Counted from the first letter of the stretch, positions 44,017-53,215 are shown. The stretch: 64,000 bases of DNA from WLMZ01 sp043753895 (GCA_043753895.1 JAYUWK010000070.1:1-64000); one strand, 5' to 3'. The notes: generated from the sequence alone by a model not told the origin. A program made the numbers and translations.

Positions 44017-45177
44017 TCAGGTGGTGTAGTCGGCGTTGATGTGCACGTAGCCGTCGGTGAGGTCGCAGCCCCACACCGTTGCGGTGCCATCGGCAACGCC
44101 GAGGCTCACGTGGATGAGCACTTCGTCGCCCGTGAGATAGGCACTGAGCGCGACGAGACCTGTCTCGTCGACCTGCGTGGGGAAGCACTCTTGCGTGCCG
44201 AAACGAATGACCACGTTGGGCTCGTGCACATCGGTCTCGTCGCTGCACTTGCCAATGGCCATTGCGACGCGTCCCCAGTTGGGATCTGCGCCGTGCACTG
44301 CTGTTTTCACGAGGGGTGAGTTGACGATGGCCTTGGCGATGCGCTTGGCCTGCGCGTCGTCGCGAGCTCCGTCGACGAGTACCTCGATGAGCTTCTCGGC
44401 GCCTTCTCCGTCGCGGGCCACCTGCTTGGTGAGGGACAGCGCGACATCGTGCAGTGCAGCCTCGAATGCGACCAGATCCACCGCGCCGGCGACACCGCTG
44501 GACATCACGATCGCGGTGTCACTGGTGCTCGTATCAGTATCGATGGACACACAGTTGAACGTGCGGTCGATCACCCGACGAAAGATGGCGTCGAGCACAT
44601 GCGCGTCGACCAGTGCGTCGGTGAACACGAGCGTGATCAGCGTGGCCATGTTCGGCTCGATCATGCCGACGCCCTTGGCGACACCCACCACGGTGGCCGC
44701 GGTGGCGGCCACGGCAGCCGAAGCGACCTTGGCAACGGTATCGGTGGTCATGATGCCGGTGGCCACCTCGGTCGCATCGTGCCCGCTGAATGGCATGGCG
44801 ATCGCGGCGAGTCCGGCGCGGACACGATCCATGGGGTACTGGCGTCCGATGACGCCGGTGGATGCAATCAACACCTCGTCGGGCTCACACCCGAGGGCTC
44901 GGGCAACTCCGGCAACCACTTCGTTCGCGTTGTCGAGTCCCTGCGCGCCCGTGGCGACGTTCGCGTTTTTGGAGATGACCACGACGGCGCGGGCAGCGCG
45001 GTTGGCGATGTTGTGGCGGCTCACCACCACGCTCGGGCCGGAGAAGCGGCTTTGGGTGAACACGCCTGCCGCAGCGCAGACGGTGTCGGTGGCGACGACG
45101 ACGAAGTCGGTGGTGTCGTCCTTGATGCCGATGTTGGCCACGTGTGAGCTGAACCCTTGGGGGAGTGAGAGTGACAT
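44017..45177 (-). CDS. argJ: Bifunctional ornithine acetyltransferase / N-acetylglutamate synthase
   Basis: ArgJ transfers acetyl from N-acetylornithine to glutamate in arginine synthesis. The autocleavage site is KGVGMIEPNMATLI: the precursor is cut before the Thr that becomes the nucleophile of the beta chain. GADPNWGRVAMAIG and the C-terminal GCDLTDGYVHINADY are family signatures. I place the start at 45177 (386 residues) because a TAGCAT box ends ten bases before it; an in-frame ATG four codons upstream overlaps that box. No other arginine gene is nearby, so argJ has left the usual argCJBD cluster or this is a second copy. Confidence 0.93.
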   Translation of the reverse strand: MSLSLPQGFSSHVANIGIKDDTTDFVVVATDTVCAAAGVFTQSRFSGPSVVVSRHNIANRAARAVVVISKNANVATGAQGLDNANEVVAGVARALGCEPDEVLIASTGVIGRQYPMDRVRAGLAAIAMPFSGHDATEVATGIMTTDTVAKVASAAVAATAATVVGVAKGVGMIEPNMATLITLVFTDALVDAHVLDAIFRRVIDRTFNCVSIDTDTSTSDTAIVMSSGVAGAVDLVAFEAALHDVALSLTKQVARDGEGAEKLIEVLVDGARDDAQAKRIAKAIVNSPLVKTAVHGADPNWGRVAMAIGKCSDETDVHEPNVVIRFGTQECFPTQVDETGLVALSAYLTGDEVLIHVSLGVADGTATVWGCDLTDGYVHINADYTT

Positions 45178-45239
45178 GGTGGCCGCCATGCTAGGGGCAG
45201 CACAGCATGACGGCGCAGCGTGCTGACGAGAGCGCAGTC

Positions 45240-45707
45240 TCAGGGGGCGGTGCTGGGCTGGCGGCCGAGAACGCTGCCCACCGTGATGAAGATGTCGCCC
45301 AGGGTCACGATCTGCTCGGGTGTGAGTTGGTCGATGAGGTGGCGGCGAACGCTGAGCACGTGATCGCTGACGGCGGACTCGAGCGCTTCGAGTCCCGTAG
45401 GGGTAATGGACGCGAACATCACCCGGCGGTCACTGGAGCACTGCGACCGGAGCACGTAACCGAGCTCGACCAGGCCGTCGAGGCGTCGTGTCAGGCCGCT
45501 CGGGGATAAGCCGAGCTTCTCGGACAGGTCGCACATGCGCAGTGCGCCATCGGTGGCCTCGCTCAGAATCACCAGGACTTGGTAATCGCCGAGTGAGAGC
45601 CCGTGCGGGGTGAGGTCGGCTTCAAGCGCCGCACGCAGGTGGTCGGTGGTCTCGGCATAGGCGCGCCACGCGCGCATCTCGCTTGCCGTGAGCCGTTTCG
45701 AATTCAT
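45240..45707 (-). CDS. MarR family transcriptional regulator
   Basis: A 155-residue winged-helix repressor. It has AYAETTDHLRAALEADL, LSLGDYQVLVILSEATDGALRM, the recognition helix LSPSGLTRRLDGLVELGYV and the wing SSDRRVMFASITPTGLE. The ATG at 45707 has a TACCCT box ending six bases upstream (leaderless). It is divergent from a YceI-family gene, and a repeated operator-like element lies between them, so it probably regulates both genes. Two internal cysteines are present but no OhrR-type N-terminal redox cysteine. Confidence 0.9.
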   Translation of the reverse strand: MNSKRLTASEMRAWRAYAETTDHLRAALEADLTPHGLSLGDYQVLVILSEATDGALRMCDLSEKLGLSPSGLTRRLDGLVELGYVLRSQCSSDRRVMFASITPTGLEALESAVSDHVLSVRRHLIDQLTPEQIVTLGDIFITVGSVLGRQPSTAP

Positions 45708-45737
45708 GTGAACAGGGTACAGGACATTGCGCGAAGC

Positions 45738-45779
45738 AATAGTTGTGATTATAAATAGTTGTGAGTACAATCATTGTGA
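45738..45779. promoter_or_regulatory. Operator-like repeats between marR and yceI
   Basis: The 11-mer AATAGTTGTGA occurs at 45738-45748 and again at 45754-45764; TTGTGA recurs a third time at 45774-45779. One copy is part of an imperfect palindrome at 45755-45774 (ATAGTTGT-gagt-ACAATCAT, 6 of 8 arm positions match). The spacing of about 16 bp and the AT-rich character in a GC-rich genome fit MarR-dimer binding. The element lies upstream of both genes. Actual binding is inference. Confidence 0.55.
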
Positions 45780-45823
45780 CCTCAACAAAACCGAGCCCCC
45801 GCTCGACCACTCAAGGAGTTTCG

Positions 45824-46378
45824 ATGTCTGCAGTAGCAACACCCGTCCCAACCCTCACCGCCGGCAACTGGGCCGTCGATCCGTCGCATTCCAGCGTGAG
45901 CTTCTCCGTGCGTCACCTCATGGTGTCGAAGGTGCGCGGGCGCTTCGGCGCATTCACCGGAACGATCGTCGTTGGTGAAGACCAGCTGGCATCCAGTCTC
46001 CAGGCGAGTGCGGAGATGGCGTCGGTGAACACCGACGACGAAGGTCGCGATGCGCATTTGCGAGGTGCCGACTTCTTCGATGTCGAGCAGTTCCCCACGA
46101 TGTCGTTCGTCAGCACATCCTTGACCACCGACAGCGATGGCTATGCCCTCGCTGGTGACCTCACCATCAAGGGTGTCTCACGGCCGGTCACGTTCGCCCT
46201 CGAGTTCGAAGGCGTCAGCACCGATCCGTGGGGCAACACCAAGGCGGGCTTCTCTGCCGAGACGGAGATCAACCGTAAGGATTGGGGCCTCGAGTGGAAC
46301 GTAGCGCTCGAGACCGGCGGCCTCCTTGTTGGTGAGAAGGTCAAGATTCAGCTCGACATCGAAGCTGCCAGAGCCTGA
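45824..46378 (+). CDS. YceI family protein
   Basis: A 184-residue lipocalin-like protein of the YceI family, which binds isoprenoid-type lipids. It shows NWAVDPSHSSVSFSVRHLMVSKVRGRF, the DEGRDAHLRGADFFDVEQFP block, and DLTIKGVSRPVTF. There is no signal peptide, so it is cytoplasmic. An AAGGAG ribosome-binding site lies six bases before the ATG, making this a leadered gene. The MarR regulator divergently transcribed next to it is a common partner of yceI genes. Confidence 0.92.
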   Translation: MSAVATPVPTLTAGNWAVDPSHSSVSFSVRHLMVSKVRGRFGAFTGTIVVGEDQLASSLQASAEMASVNTDDEGRDAHLRGADFFDVEQFPTMSFVSTSLTTDSDGYALAGDLTIKGVSRPVTFALEFEGVSTDPWGNTKAGFSAETEINRKDWGLEWNVALETGGLLVGEKVKIQLDIEAARA

Positions 46379-46462
46379 GTAGCGTGTGCGGATGGGCTCC
46401 CTCCAGCCCATCCGCACCGACTCGTTCGAATCAACACACATCGACCTACCGAAAGGCCTGCC

Positions 46463-46960
46463 ATGGCCACTGTGCAACGTCTGAACCACGCCGTGCTCTG
46501 GGTACGTGACGCAACCAGCTCCGCGCAGTTCTACTGCGACATCTTGGGGTTCGAGATCGACAGTGACCTCGGCCCCGGGCAGGCTATTTTCTTACACGCG
46601 CCGGGCTCAGGCAATCACCACGACCTGGGTCTGTTCAGTCGAGGAGCCACCGCCCAACAACCGCAGCGGGGCTCGCTCGGTCTGTACCACCTCGCTTGGC
46701 AGGTGGACACCATCGACGAACTCGTCGTGATCCAAGAACGGCTGCGGGCGCACGATGCGCTGGTTGGTGCGTCAGATCACGGCATGTCGAAGAGCCTGTA
46801 CGCACACGATCCCGATGGCATCGAATTCGAAGTGGTGTGGATGGTGCCGCGGGCGAGTTGGGAAGAGAACAAAACCGCACCACTCGATCTCGCCGGCGAG
46901 GTGCGCAGATGGTCGGGTACCGCAACCGCTGCCGAGTCGTCGCAACGCCTCACTACGTAG
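46463..46960 (+). CDS. VOC superfamily (glyoxalase/extradiol dioxygenase-like) protein
   Basis: A 165-residue metalloenzyme fold protein. Putative metal ligands are His9 (RLNHAVLWV), a second His (LGLYHLAWQVD) and a Glu (GIEFEVVWMVP). FYCDILGFEID and LYAHDPDGIEFE are typical of catechol-2,3-dioxygenase-like VOC proteins. A GAAAGG site precedes the ATG. It follows yceI by 84 bases on the same strand. Its substrate is unknown. Confidence 0.85.
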   Translation: MATVQRLNHAVLWVRDATSSAQFYCDILGFEIDSDLGPGQAIFLHAPGSGNHHDLGLFSRGATAQQPQRGSLGLYHLAWQVDTIDELVVIQERLRAHDALVGASDHGMSKSLYAHDPDGIEFEVVWMVPRASWEENKTAPLDLAGEVRRWSGTATAAESSQRLTT

Positions 46961-47609
46961 ATCCTCTTGCTCGGCTCGCCCGGCAAGTCCGTGAGGTCGA
47001 CCAGATGTGAACTTGGTGGGGATGGTTTGCAACATGTGTGGGGGCGGATTGACAAGACCCCGTGACGCAGACGCTCCGTCGAGGTGTGTCGTTGCCCCAC
47101 AGCGCAAGTTGCGTGCGAGACCTCGCATGCCCGGTGACCCATGCGCCGTAGCAGTGGTGCTCCGAGACCGCAGACTGCACTGACCAATCGGCGTGGCCCA
47201 CGTAGGGATGGTGATATTCATGGGAGATGCTCAGCAGCTGAACGCCATCACGTGTCAACCACGTTCGTGGTTTCAACAAGATGGTGTCCGCGTCGAGCAC
47301 GAGCCACGCTGTGCTGGAGCTCGATGATGCTGCAACGGTCTTGATGAGTTGTTGAGTGACCCAGGCGCGTCGCTGCTCGGGTACGCAGCGCTTGACCCTC
47401 TCCAAGAGTTCGGGTCGTACGACGTCCTGCTCCGAGCGCACGGTTACGTCGGGGAAGTCGGCGCGAAGGTCCGCCACGGCGTATGCGGGTGCGATGAGGT
47501 GAATCTGGCTGATCGGATTTCGTGAGGATGTCGTCGCTGCGGTGATTGCGATCGAGAGTGTGCGCGCATCTTTGGGATGACAAGGAATGATGATGTCGAT
47601 AGCGGGCAG
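46953..47609 (-). pseudogene. Decayed glycosyltransferase-like gene (DUF6492-like)
   Basis: A reading frame on the minus strand begins directly after the FAD oxidoreductase stop and reads AIDIIIPCHPKDARTLSIAI, then AWVTQQLIKTVAA and TAWLVLDADTILLKP, a GT-A-like N-terminus with DXD motif resembling DUF6492 proteins. No ATG, GTG or TTG lies between the upstream stop and this sequence; only a CTG at 47609 could serve. After HHPYVGHADW (about 47190) resemblance fades into low-quality sequence. The frame ends inside the VOC gene. I read it as a pseudogene missing its start and altered at its 3' end; a gene with a rare start cannot be excluded. Confidence 0.5.
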
Positions 47610-47623
47610 GTCGCGCGCTGCTC

Positions 47624-48886
47624 TTACTGCTGATCGATGAGGTGATCGAGCACGGCTTCGGCGCAGCGGCGACCCGAGAACAATGCACCTTGGGTCGAGC
47701 CGGTATCGCGATGATCGCCGCAGACGAACATGCCGTCGCCGAGCGACACTCGTTGCTTGGGCGAAAACGGGGGCGTCTGATCGGGCTGGCCATGCGGGAT
47801 TCGGTAGGTGCGCAGATGCGTCCACGAGTCCACCTGCTCGCCCCACCATGCGCGCAACTGCGCGCGCACCATCGATTCGAGATCACCCTCGATCACACCA
47901 GGGAGCGCCGCGGCGATGAGGTGTTTGCCGGCTGGAGCGTATGTGGGCGCGACGTTGCTCATCACAGCGACATTGAGCGCGGGTCCGGAGTTTGCGCCGT
48001 CGAGCACGATCAACCGTTTGTCTGTCGGCGCCGAGTCGGCAGCGAAATACACGCAACCAGCCGATCGTGAACCGACGTGGGGGAGCCCCAGGAGCGCGCT
48101 TGCGGCGGGCCCCTCGGTGGCGACGACCACCGCCTTGGCCCGGGCGACGGTGCCGTCGAGCAGGGTGACGAACCCCGAGGCGACGTTGCTCACGGGAGCG
48201 TTCAACCGAATCACTCCAGCAGGTAGCGCAGCGGCGAGTTGTTCGGGTATGGCACCCATGCCGAGTGCGGGCACGGCGGAATCGCCCTCGGAGAGCGAGC
48301 GGAAGATGATCTCGAACATGCGGTTCGAGGTGCTCAACGACGGATCGAGTTGGATACCGCCCACGAGTGGGCGGAAGAACCGGCTGATCATCTTCGTCGA
48401 GAACCCCCGAGCGCGCAGTGAGGCGCCGGTCGCCACGTCGGGTCCACGAAGGAGAAGTGCAGCTGCGCCCTTGCGTACGCGGCGTCGGAGCACCGCGATA
48501 CGCACTTTGTCGGCGAGTGAGCCAATGGGTGCGAACGCGGTGCTGAACAGCTGTGTCGGCCGTCGGAACGGATCGCTGACCACGTGGCCTTTGGTGCCGA
48601 GCCAGACGAGGGCTCCCGGTTCGAAGGAGCGTAGGTCGAGCGCGTCGACATCGAGCTGATGCTGCAACTCGGGGTACGCCGTGAGCAACACCTGAAAGCC
48701 GCGATCGAGCCGGAAGCCATCGACAATGTCGGTACGCACGCGTCCCCCGACTCCATCGGATGCCTCGAAGACGAGCACAGACTTGCCGGCGCGGGTGAGC
48801 GTGCGAGCGGCGGCAAGTCCGGCCAGACCGGCACCGACGATGATCACATCGACCGATGTGTCAGCGTCGGCCGATGCCTCGGTCAT
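47624..48886 (-). CDS. FAD-dependent amine-oxidase-like oxidoreductase
   Basis: A 420-residue flavoprotein of the NAD(P)-binding/amino-oxidase superfamily. It begins with the dinucleotide motif VIIVGAGLAGLAAARTL followed by VFEASDGVGGRVRTD. The C-terminal FAD motif is MFVCGDHRDTGSTQGALFSGRRCAE. The middle carries FFRPLVGGIQLDPSLSTSNRMF. Related proteins include protoporphyrinogen oxidase and phytoene desaturase-like enzymes. It overlaps the upstream TIGR01777 epimerase gene by four bases (ATGA). Exact substrate unknown. Confidence 0.82.
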   Translation of the reverse strand: MTEASADADTSVDVIIVGAGLAGLAAARTLTRAGKSVLVFEASDGVGGRVRTDIVDGFRLDRGFQVLLTAYPELQHQLDVDALDLRSFEPGALVWLGTKGHVVSDPFRRPTQLFSTAFAPIGSLADKVRIAVLRRRVRKGAAALLLRGPDVATGASLRARGFSTKMISRFFRPLVGGIQLDPSLSTSNRMFEIIFRSLSEGDSAVPALGMGAIPEQLAAALPAGVIRLNAPVSNVASGFVTLLDGTVARAKAVVVATEGPAASALLGLPHVGSRSAGCVYFAADSAPTDKRLIVLDGANSGPALNVAVMSNVAPTYAPAGKHLIAAALPGVIEGDLESMVRAQLRAWWGEQVDSWTHLRTYRIPHGQPDQTPPFSPKQRVSLGDGMFVCGDHRDTGSTQGALFSGRRCAEAVLDHLIDQQ

Positions 48887-49785
48887 GCTGCAGGTCGACC
48901 GAGCAGACTGCGCAGCGCGTGCTCGAGCGTTTCGTGATGGAAGGTGTAGCCGGCGGCGGTGAGCACAGTGGGGTGCACCTTTTGACCGGTGAACAGCAAC
49001 GCATCGGCAAGCTCGCCGCCGAGCACCAGCTTGGGCCCAAAGCTGGGTATCGGCATGAACGTCGGCCGATGCAGTACATGCCCGAGCATTTTGGTGAATT
49101 CGGCCTGAGTCACTGGATTCGGAGCGGTGAGATTCACCGGACCATGCACGTCGGCGGTGAGCAGATGGATGATCGCGGCGACCTGGTCATCGAGGGCGAT
49201 CCAACTCTGCCATTGCCGACCATTGCCGAACTTGCCACCGAGCCCAAACCGGAACAGGGGTAGCTGCTTGGCGAGCGCTCCGCCCGTTGGCGACAGCACG
49301 ATGCCGGTGCGTAGGAACGCAACACGAATGCCGGCTCCGCTGGCTGCAACCGCCGCGGCCTCCCACTCGATACACAGGTCGGCGAGGAATCCGGTGCCAT
49401 GGCTGCTGGTCTCGTCGAGATCTTCGTCGCCCCGAGCGCCGTAGAAACCAATCGCCGAACCCGACAACAGCACTGCCGGCTTGCGGTCCAGCGAGGCCAG
49501 CGTCGCCGCCAGTAACTCAGTGCCGCGCACGCGGCTCTCGGTCAACTCACGCTTGTATTCGGGCGTCCACCGGTGGTCGCCGATGCCAGCACCGGCAAGG
49601 TGCACAACGGCGTTGGCACCTTCGATCGCGTGCGCCTCGATAGTTCCATCGTCAGGGTTCCAGCGGGCCTCGCCGGGGCGCGGAGTTCGCCGAACGAGAC
49701 GGGTGACCTGATGTCCGTCGGCGCTCAACTTCTTGATGAGCGCCGTTCCGATGAGTCCACTCGAACCAGTCACCACTACATGCAT
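48883..49785 (-). CDS. TIGR01777-type SDR epimerase (YfcH-like)
   Basis: A 300-residue NAD-binding protein beginning MHVVVTGSSGLIGTALIKKL. Family motifs are GANAVVHLAGAGIGDHRWT, VLLSGSAIGFYGARGDE and the C-terminal block VLGGELADALLFTGQKVHPTVL. Proteins of this family are widely conserved but of unclear function. A TAGTGT box ends seven bases before the ATG, so this is the likely promoter for a two-gene operon with the FAD oxidoreductase, originally perhaps three with the decayed glycosyltransferase gene. Confidence 0.88.
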   Translation of the reverse strand: MHVVVTGSSGLIGTALIKKLSADGHQVTRLVRRTPRPGEARWNPDDGTIEAHAIEGANAVVHLAGAGIGDHRWTPEYKRELTESRVRGTELLAATLASLDRKPAVLLSGSAIGFYGARGDEDLDETSSHGTGFLADLCIEWEAAAVAASGAGIRVAFLRTGIVLSPTGGALAKQLPLFRFGLGGKFGNGRQWQSWIALDDQVAAIIHLLTADVHGPVNLTAPNPVTQAEFTKMLGHVLHRPTFMPIPSFGPKLVLGGELADALLFTGQKVHPTVLTAAGYTFHHETLEHALRSLLGRPAA

Positions 49786-49861
49786 GGCACTGACACTACG
49801 CCCGCTTCGCGGACCGTGCACCGTCGCGTTCGAGACCCATCTGAACGCAGCCCTGATGGCC

Positions 49862-51697
49862 TCAGTCGACGATGATGGGCACCGAGGTGACCACCGTGTT
49901 CGGCCGGTACAGCAGCTTGGCCTTGATGGCCAAAGCCGACTGGTTGTGCAACCACTGGCTGCTGAACTTGGTGACGAATTCGGGGATGACCACGGTGATG
50001 ATCTCGTCGGCGGACTCGCGATCGAGTTCGTCGATGTAGGCCAGGATCGGCCCGGTGAGATCACGATACGGCGACGAGATGGTGTGCAATTCGATGGAGA
50101 TGTCGAACAGGTCCCATTGCTCGCGCAAATGGCGTTCTTCGTCTGGATCCGAGACCACTGACACAGCAATGAGTCGGTCGGGCGTGAGGCTCTTCGCGTA
50201 CTGCAGCGCGTGCAGAACACCCTTGTTGATGTTGCCGACCAAGACCACCACAAGATGCTGCTGTCGCTGCACCCTGTAGCCCGGCTCCACCGAGACGGCC
50301 TTCGAGACCCCCGCGTAGTGTCGCTTGATCGACTTGAACGTGACCGACAGCAGCAAGATGACGAATACGCTGATCCATGCCCCCGACACGAACTTGGTAA
50401 TGATCACGATGGCGGCCACGATGCCGGTGGTGAGGGCGCCGACGGCGTTGATCGCCAGGTTGCGTTTCCAACCCGGTTCTTTGATCTTGACGTGGTGCAC
50501 GCACATACCGGTCTGGCTGAGCGTGAAGCCCGTGAACACGCCCACTGCGTAGAGCGGGATGAGTGCGTCGATCTTGCCCTTGAACGTGACGATGAGTGCT
50601 ATTGCCGCCAAGGCGAGAAAGATGATGCCGTTTGAGAACACCAGGCGATCGCCACGATTGGAGAACTGACGAGGCAGGTAGCCATCTTTGGCGATGATCG
50701 ACGACAGACGGGGATAGTCGGCGTAGGCAGTGTTGGCCGCGAGAATGAGGACCGCAAAAGTCGCGAACTGGGTGATGAAGAAGAGCGCGTTGCGACCGCC
50801 ATAGATGTGTTGCGCAAGTTGGGCGAGCACTGTGCCGCCATCGCCCGGAACGGGCTGCAGGTGCATGGCCACGAGCGACAGGCCGAAGAAGCAACTGCCG
50901 AGGATGACCGCCATCCAGATGAGGGTGGTGGAGGCGTTCTTCGATTCAGGCTTCTTGAACGCCGGTACGCCATTGGACACAGCCTCGACTCCGCTGAGCG
51001 CCACGGCACCCGATGCGAATGCCTTCAGGAACAAGAAGATACCGATGCTCTGCAACCCGGCGAGTTCTTCGGCAGGCTTACCGGTGTGGGCGATAGGTCC
51101 GAGGTGCTGCACATACACCCGGTACAAGCCAACGACGATGAGCGTGACGAGCGAGAGCACGTAGATATAAGTGGGTGGTGCGAACAGCGCGCCCGATTCC
51201 TTCAGGCCGCGAAGGTTGGCCACCGTCATCAACACGATGAAACCCACACACAGCTCCACGCGGTACGGCAAGAGACTGGGAAACGCTGCAACGATGGCCG
51301 CAACGCCACCGGCGACCGAGACGGCAACGGTGAGGATGTAGTCGGTGAGCAGCGAACTGCCAGCCACCAGCGATGGGACCTCACCGAGGTTCTCGCGGCT
51401 GACAACATATGATCCGCCGCCACTGGGGTAGGCAAAGATGGTCTGGCGATAGCTGATGACCACAACCGCCAAGAGCACGACCACCATGATCGAGATGGGC
51501 ACCAGCTTGGTGTAGGCGGCCGCACCCACGCCGGCAATCAGGAAGACGTGAAGAATCTCCTCGGTGGCGTACGCAGTGGAGGAGATGGCGTCGCTGGAGA
51601 AGACAGGAAGAGCGATCTTCTTCGACAGTCGTTGATGATGCTCGTCGGCCGAAGCGAGTGGCTTGCCGATGAGGATTCGCTTCAGAGAAGTGGCCAT
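49862..51697 (-). CDS. KimA-like potassium/APC-family permease
   Basis: A 611-residue transporter with about 12 membrane helices and a soluble C-terminus of about 150 residues. The N-terminus (KRILIGKPLASADEH, ALPVFSSDAISSTAYATEE), SYRQTIFAYPSGGGSYVVS, GSSLLTDYILTVAVS and TLSQTGMCVHHVKIKE closely follow B. subtilis KimA (YdaO), a high-affinity K+ importer of the APC superfamily controlled by c-di-AMP. The C-terminal domain has NINKGVLHALQYAKSL as in KimA. It is divergent from two TrkA-type genes, an arrangement I recall from mycobacteria (Rv2690c/ceoB/ceoC). The start is at the ATG whose product matches KimA residue 1. Role in K+ uptake is inferred from similarity. Confidence 0.85.
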   Translation of the reverse strand: MATSLKRILIGKPLASADEHHQRLSKKIALPVFSSDAISSTAYATEEILHVFLIAGVGAAAYTKLVPISIMVVVLLAVVVISYRQTIFAYPSGGGSYVVSRENLGEVPSLVAGSSLLTDYILTVAVSVAGGVAAIVAAFPSLLPYRVELCVGFIVLMTVANLRGLKESGALFAPPTYIYVLSLVTLIVVGLYRVYVQHLGPIAHTGKPAEELAGLQSIGIFLFLKAFASGAVALSGVEAVSNGVPAFKKPESKNASTTLIWMAVILGSCFFGLSLVAMHLQPVPGDGGTVLAQLAQHIYGGRNALFFITQFATFAVLILAANTAYADYPRLSSIIAKDGYLPRQFSNRGDRLVFSNGIIFLALAAIALIVTFKGKIDALIPLYAVGVFTGFTLSQTGMCVHHVKIKEPGWKRNLAINAVGALTTGIVAAIVIITKFVSGAWISVFVILLLSVTFKSIKRHYAGVSKAVSVEPGYRVQRQQHLVVVLVGNINKGVLHALQYAKSLTPDRLIAVSVVSDPDEERHLREQWDLFDISIELHTISSPYRDLTGPILAYIDELDRESADEIITVVIPEFVTKFSSQWLHNQSALAIKAKLLYRPNTVVTSVPIIVD

Positions 51698-51820
51698 GTA
51701 GTCGTGAAGTTTCGTCGGTTTGGGCCACGTTTGACAACACCGTGGACGAAATGTTGTTGCCATTGGATAAATGAGGCGGCAACTGCCTACCATTCGGGCG
51801 ACTTCTCTGGAGGAAATGCC

Positions 51821-52480
51821 ATGCACGTGGTGATTGTTGGTTGTGGCCGTGTCGGGTCGGCGTTGGCGCGCGACCTTCTGGAAGGCGGCCATTCGGTGGC
51901 GATCATCGACCGCAAAGCCGAGGCCTTCGCCCGCTTGGGCGCAGACTTCGCCGGGCAGACGCTCACGGGCATCGGGTTCGATCGCGATGTGCTCATCGCC
52001 GCCGGCATCGAGCGTGCTTCCGCGGTTGCGGCCGTCACCAGCGGCGACAACTCCAATATCCTCGTCGCCCGAGTCGCCCGCGAGAACTTCGCCGTCGAGC
52101 GAGTCGTCGCCCGCATCTACGATCCCCAGCGCGCCGCGGTGTACCAGCGCCTCGGCATCTCCACGGTGGCCACGGTTTCATGGACCACCGAGCGTGTCCT
52201 GCGCCGCATCTTGCCCGCCGAGACCGCTGTCGAATGGGTCGATGCCAGTGCGAAGATCTCGCTCGTCGAACGTCCCATCGTGGGTTCGTTGGCCGGCCGC
52301 AAGTACGGCGACATCGAAGCCAGCGCCAATGTTCGGGTCGTGGCTGTCAGCCGGCTCGGGGTGGCGATGCTGATGACCCCCGGCCTCGTTGCCCAAGAGG
52401 GCGACTTGGTCTACTTCGCCATTGCCTCGCACGAGGTCGATGGCCTGCATGATCTGCTCACCAACCCATCTGCGCACTAG
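51821..52480 (+). CDS. ceoB: TrkA-N/TrkA-C potassium channel regulatory protein
   Basis: A 219-residue RCK-type protein. The N-terminal nucleotide-binding motif is VVIVGCGRVGSALARDLLE with the acidic end of beta-2 in IIDRKAEAF. The TrkA-C region covers residues about 140-215. A good GGAGG site lies seven bases before the ATG. With the next gene it forms a pair equivalent to mycobacterial ceoB/ceoC. Such proteins gate K+ transport in response to NAD(H) or nucleotides. Confidence 0.9.
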   Translation: MHVVIVGCGRVGSALARDLLEGGHSVAIIDRKAEAFARLGADFAGQTLTGIGFDRDVLIAAGIERASAVAAVTSGDNSNILVARVARENFAVERVVARIYDPQRAAVYQRLGISTVATVSWTTERVLRRILPAETAVEWVDASAKISLVERPIVGSLAGRKYGDIEASANVRVVAVSRLGVAMLMTPGLVAQEGDLVYFAIASHEVDGLHDLLTNPSAH

Positions 52481-52495
52481 GAACAGGAACTCGAC

Positions 52496-53167
52496 ATGAA
52501 AGCAGTGATCGTCGGCGGCGGCAGCGTTGGCCGGTTCATCGCCGAACAACTCGGCAGCTCTGGGCACAGTGTGGTCATTCTCGACAACGATGCCTCGGTG
52601 TTCAAGCAGTATCAGAAGTCTGCTCAGGTCCACGGAGTCACGTGGGTGCAGGGCGACGGTTGCGATCTCGGCGCGCTGAAGGCGGTGGGCCTCGCCGACT
52701 GCGACGTCGTTGCCGCAGTCACCGGTGACGACGAGGACAACCTAGTGGTGTCGTTGCTGTCCAAGCAGGAGTTCGGCGTGCCCCGCGTTGTGGCTCGCGT
52801 GAACAACCCCAACAACGAGTGGATGTTCAACGAGATGTGGGGTGTCGACGTGTCGGTGTCGACGCCGCACCTCATCACCGGTCTCGTGCAGGAGGCGGTT
52901 GCCGTTGGTTCGTTCGTACGGCTGCTCTCGTTCGAAGGTGGCAAAGCCAAGCTGGCCGAGGTCACCCTGGCCGAGGGATCACCCGCGGCCGACAGGGAAA
53001 TCGTCGAGTTGGGCTTTCCCCGCGATGCCACAGTGGTGGCCGTGCTCCGCAAGGATCACATGGTCGTGCCACGTGGTGACACGGTGCTGCGCACGGGTGA
53101 CGAGGTCATCGTGTTGGTCACCGGAGACAGCGAAGCCGATGTTCGCCGTATCCTGATCGCAGAGTGA
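52496..53167 (+). CDS. ceoC: TrkA-N/TrkA-C potassium channel regulatory protein
   Basis: A 223-residue homologue of the preceding protein, 15 bases downstream. It starts MKAVIVGGGSVGRFIAEQLG, has VILDNDASVFKQYQ, and VVAAVTGDDEDNLVVSLLSKQ, typical of CeoC/TrkA. The TrkA-C domain occupies residues about 140-220 (RDATVVAVLRKDHMVVPRGD). Two RCK-like proteins with one APC-type permease but no TrkH/KtrB in the window suggest they either regulate the KimA-like permease or act with a channel encoded elsewhere. Confidence 0.9.
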   Translation: MKAVIVGGGSVGRFIAEQLGSSGHSVVILDNDASVFKQYQKSAQVHGVTWVQGDGCDLGALKAVGLADCDVVAAVTGDDEDNLVVSLLSKQEFGVPRVVARVNNPNNEWMFNEMWGVDVSVSTPHLITGLVQEAVAVGSFVRLLSFEGGKAKLAEVTLAEGSPAADREIVELGFPRDATVVAVLRKDHMVVPRGDTVLRTGDEVIVLVTGDSEADVRRILIAE

Positions 53168-53215
53168 CGACGGCTCACCGAGCGGGAGTCGTTCCGCTGG
53201 AATCGGTAGCCGTAT

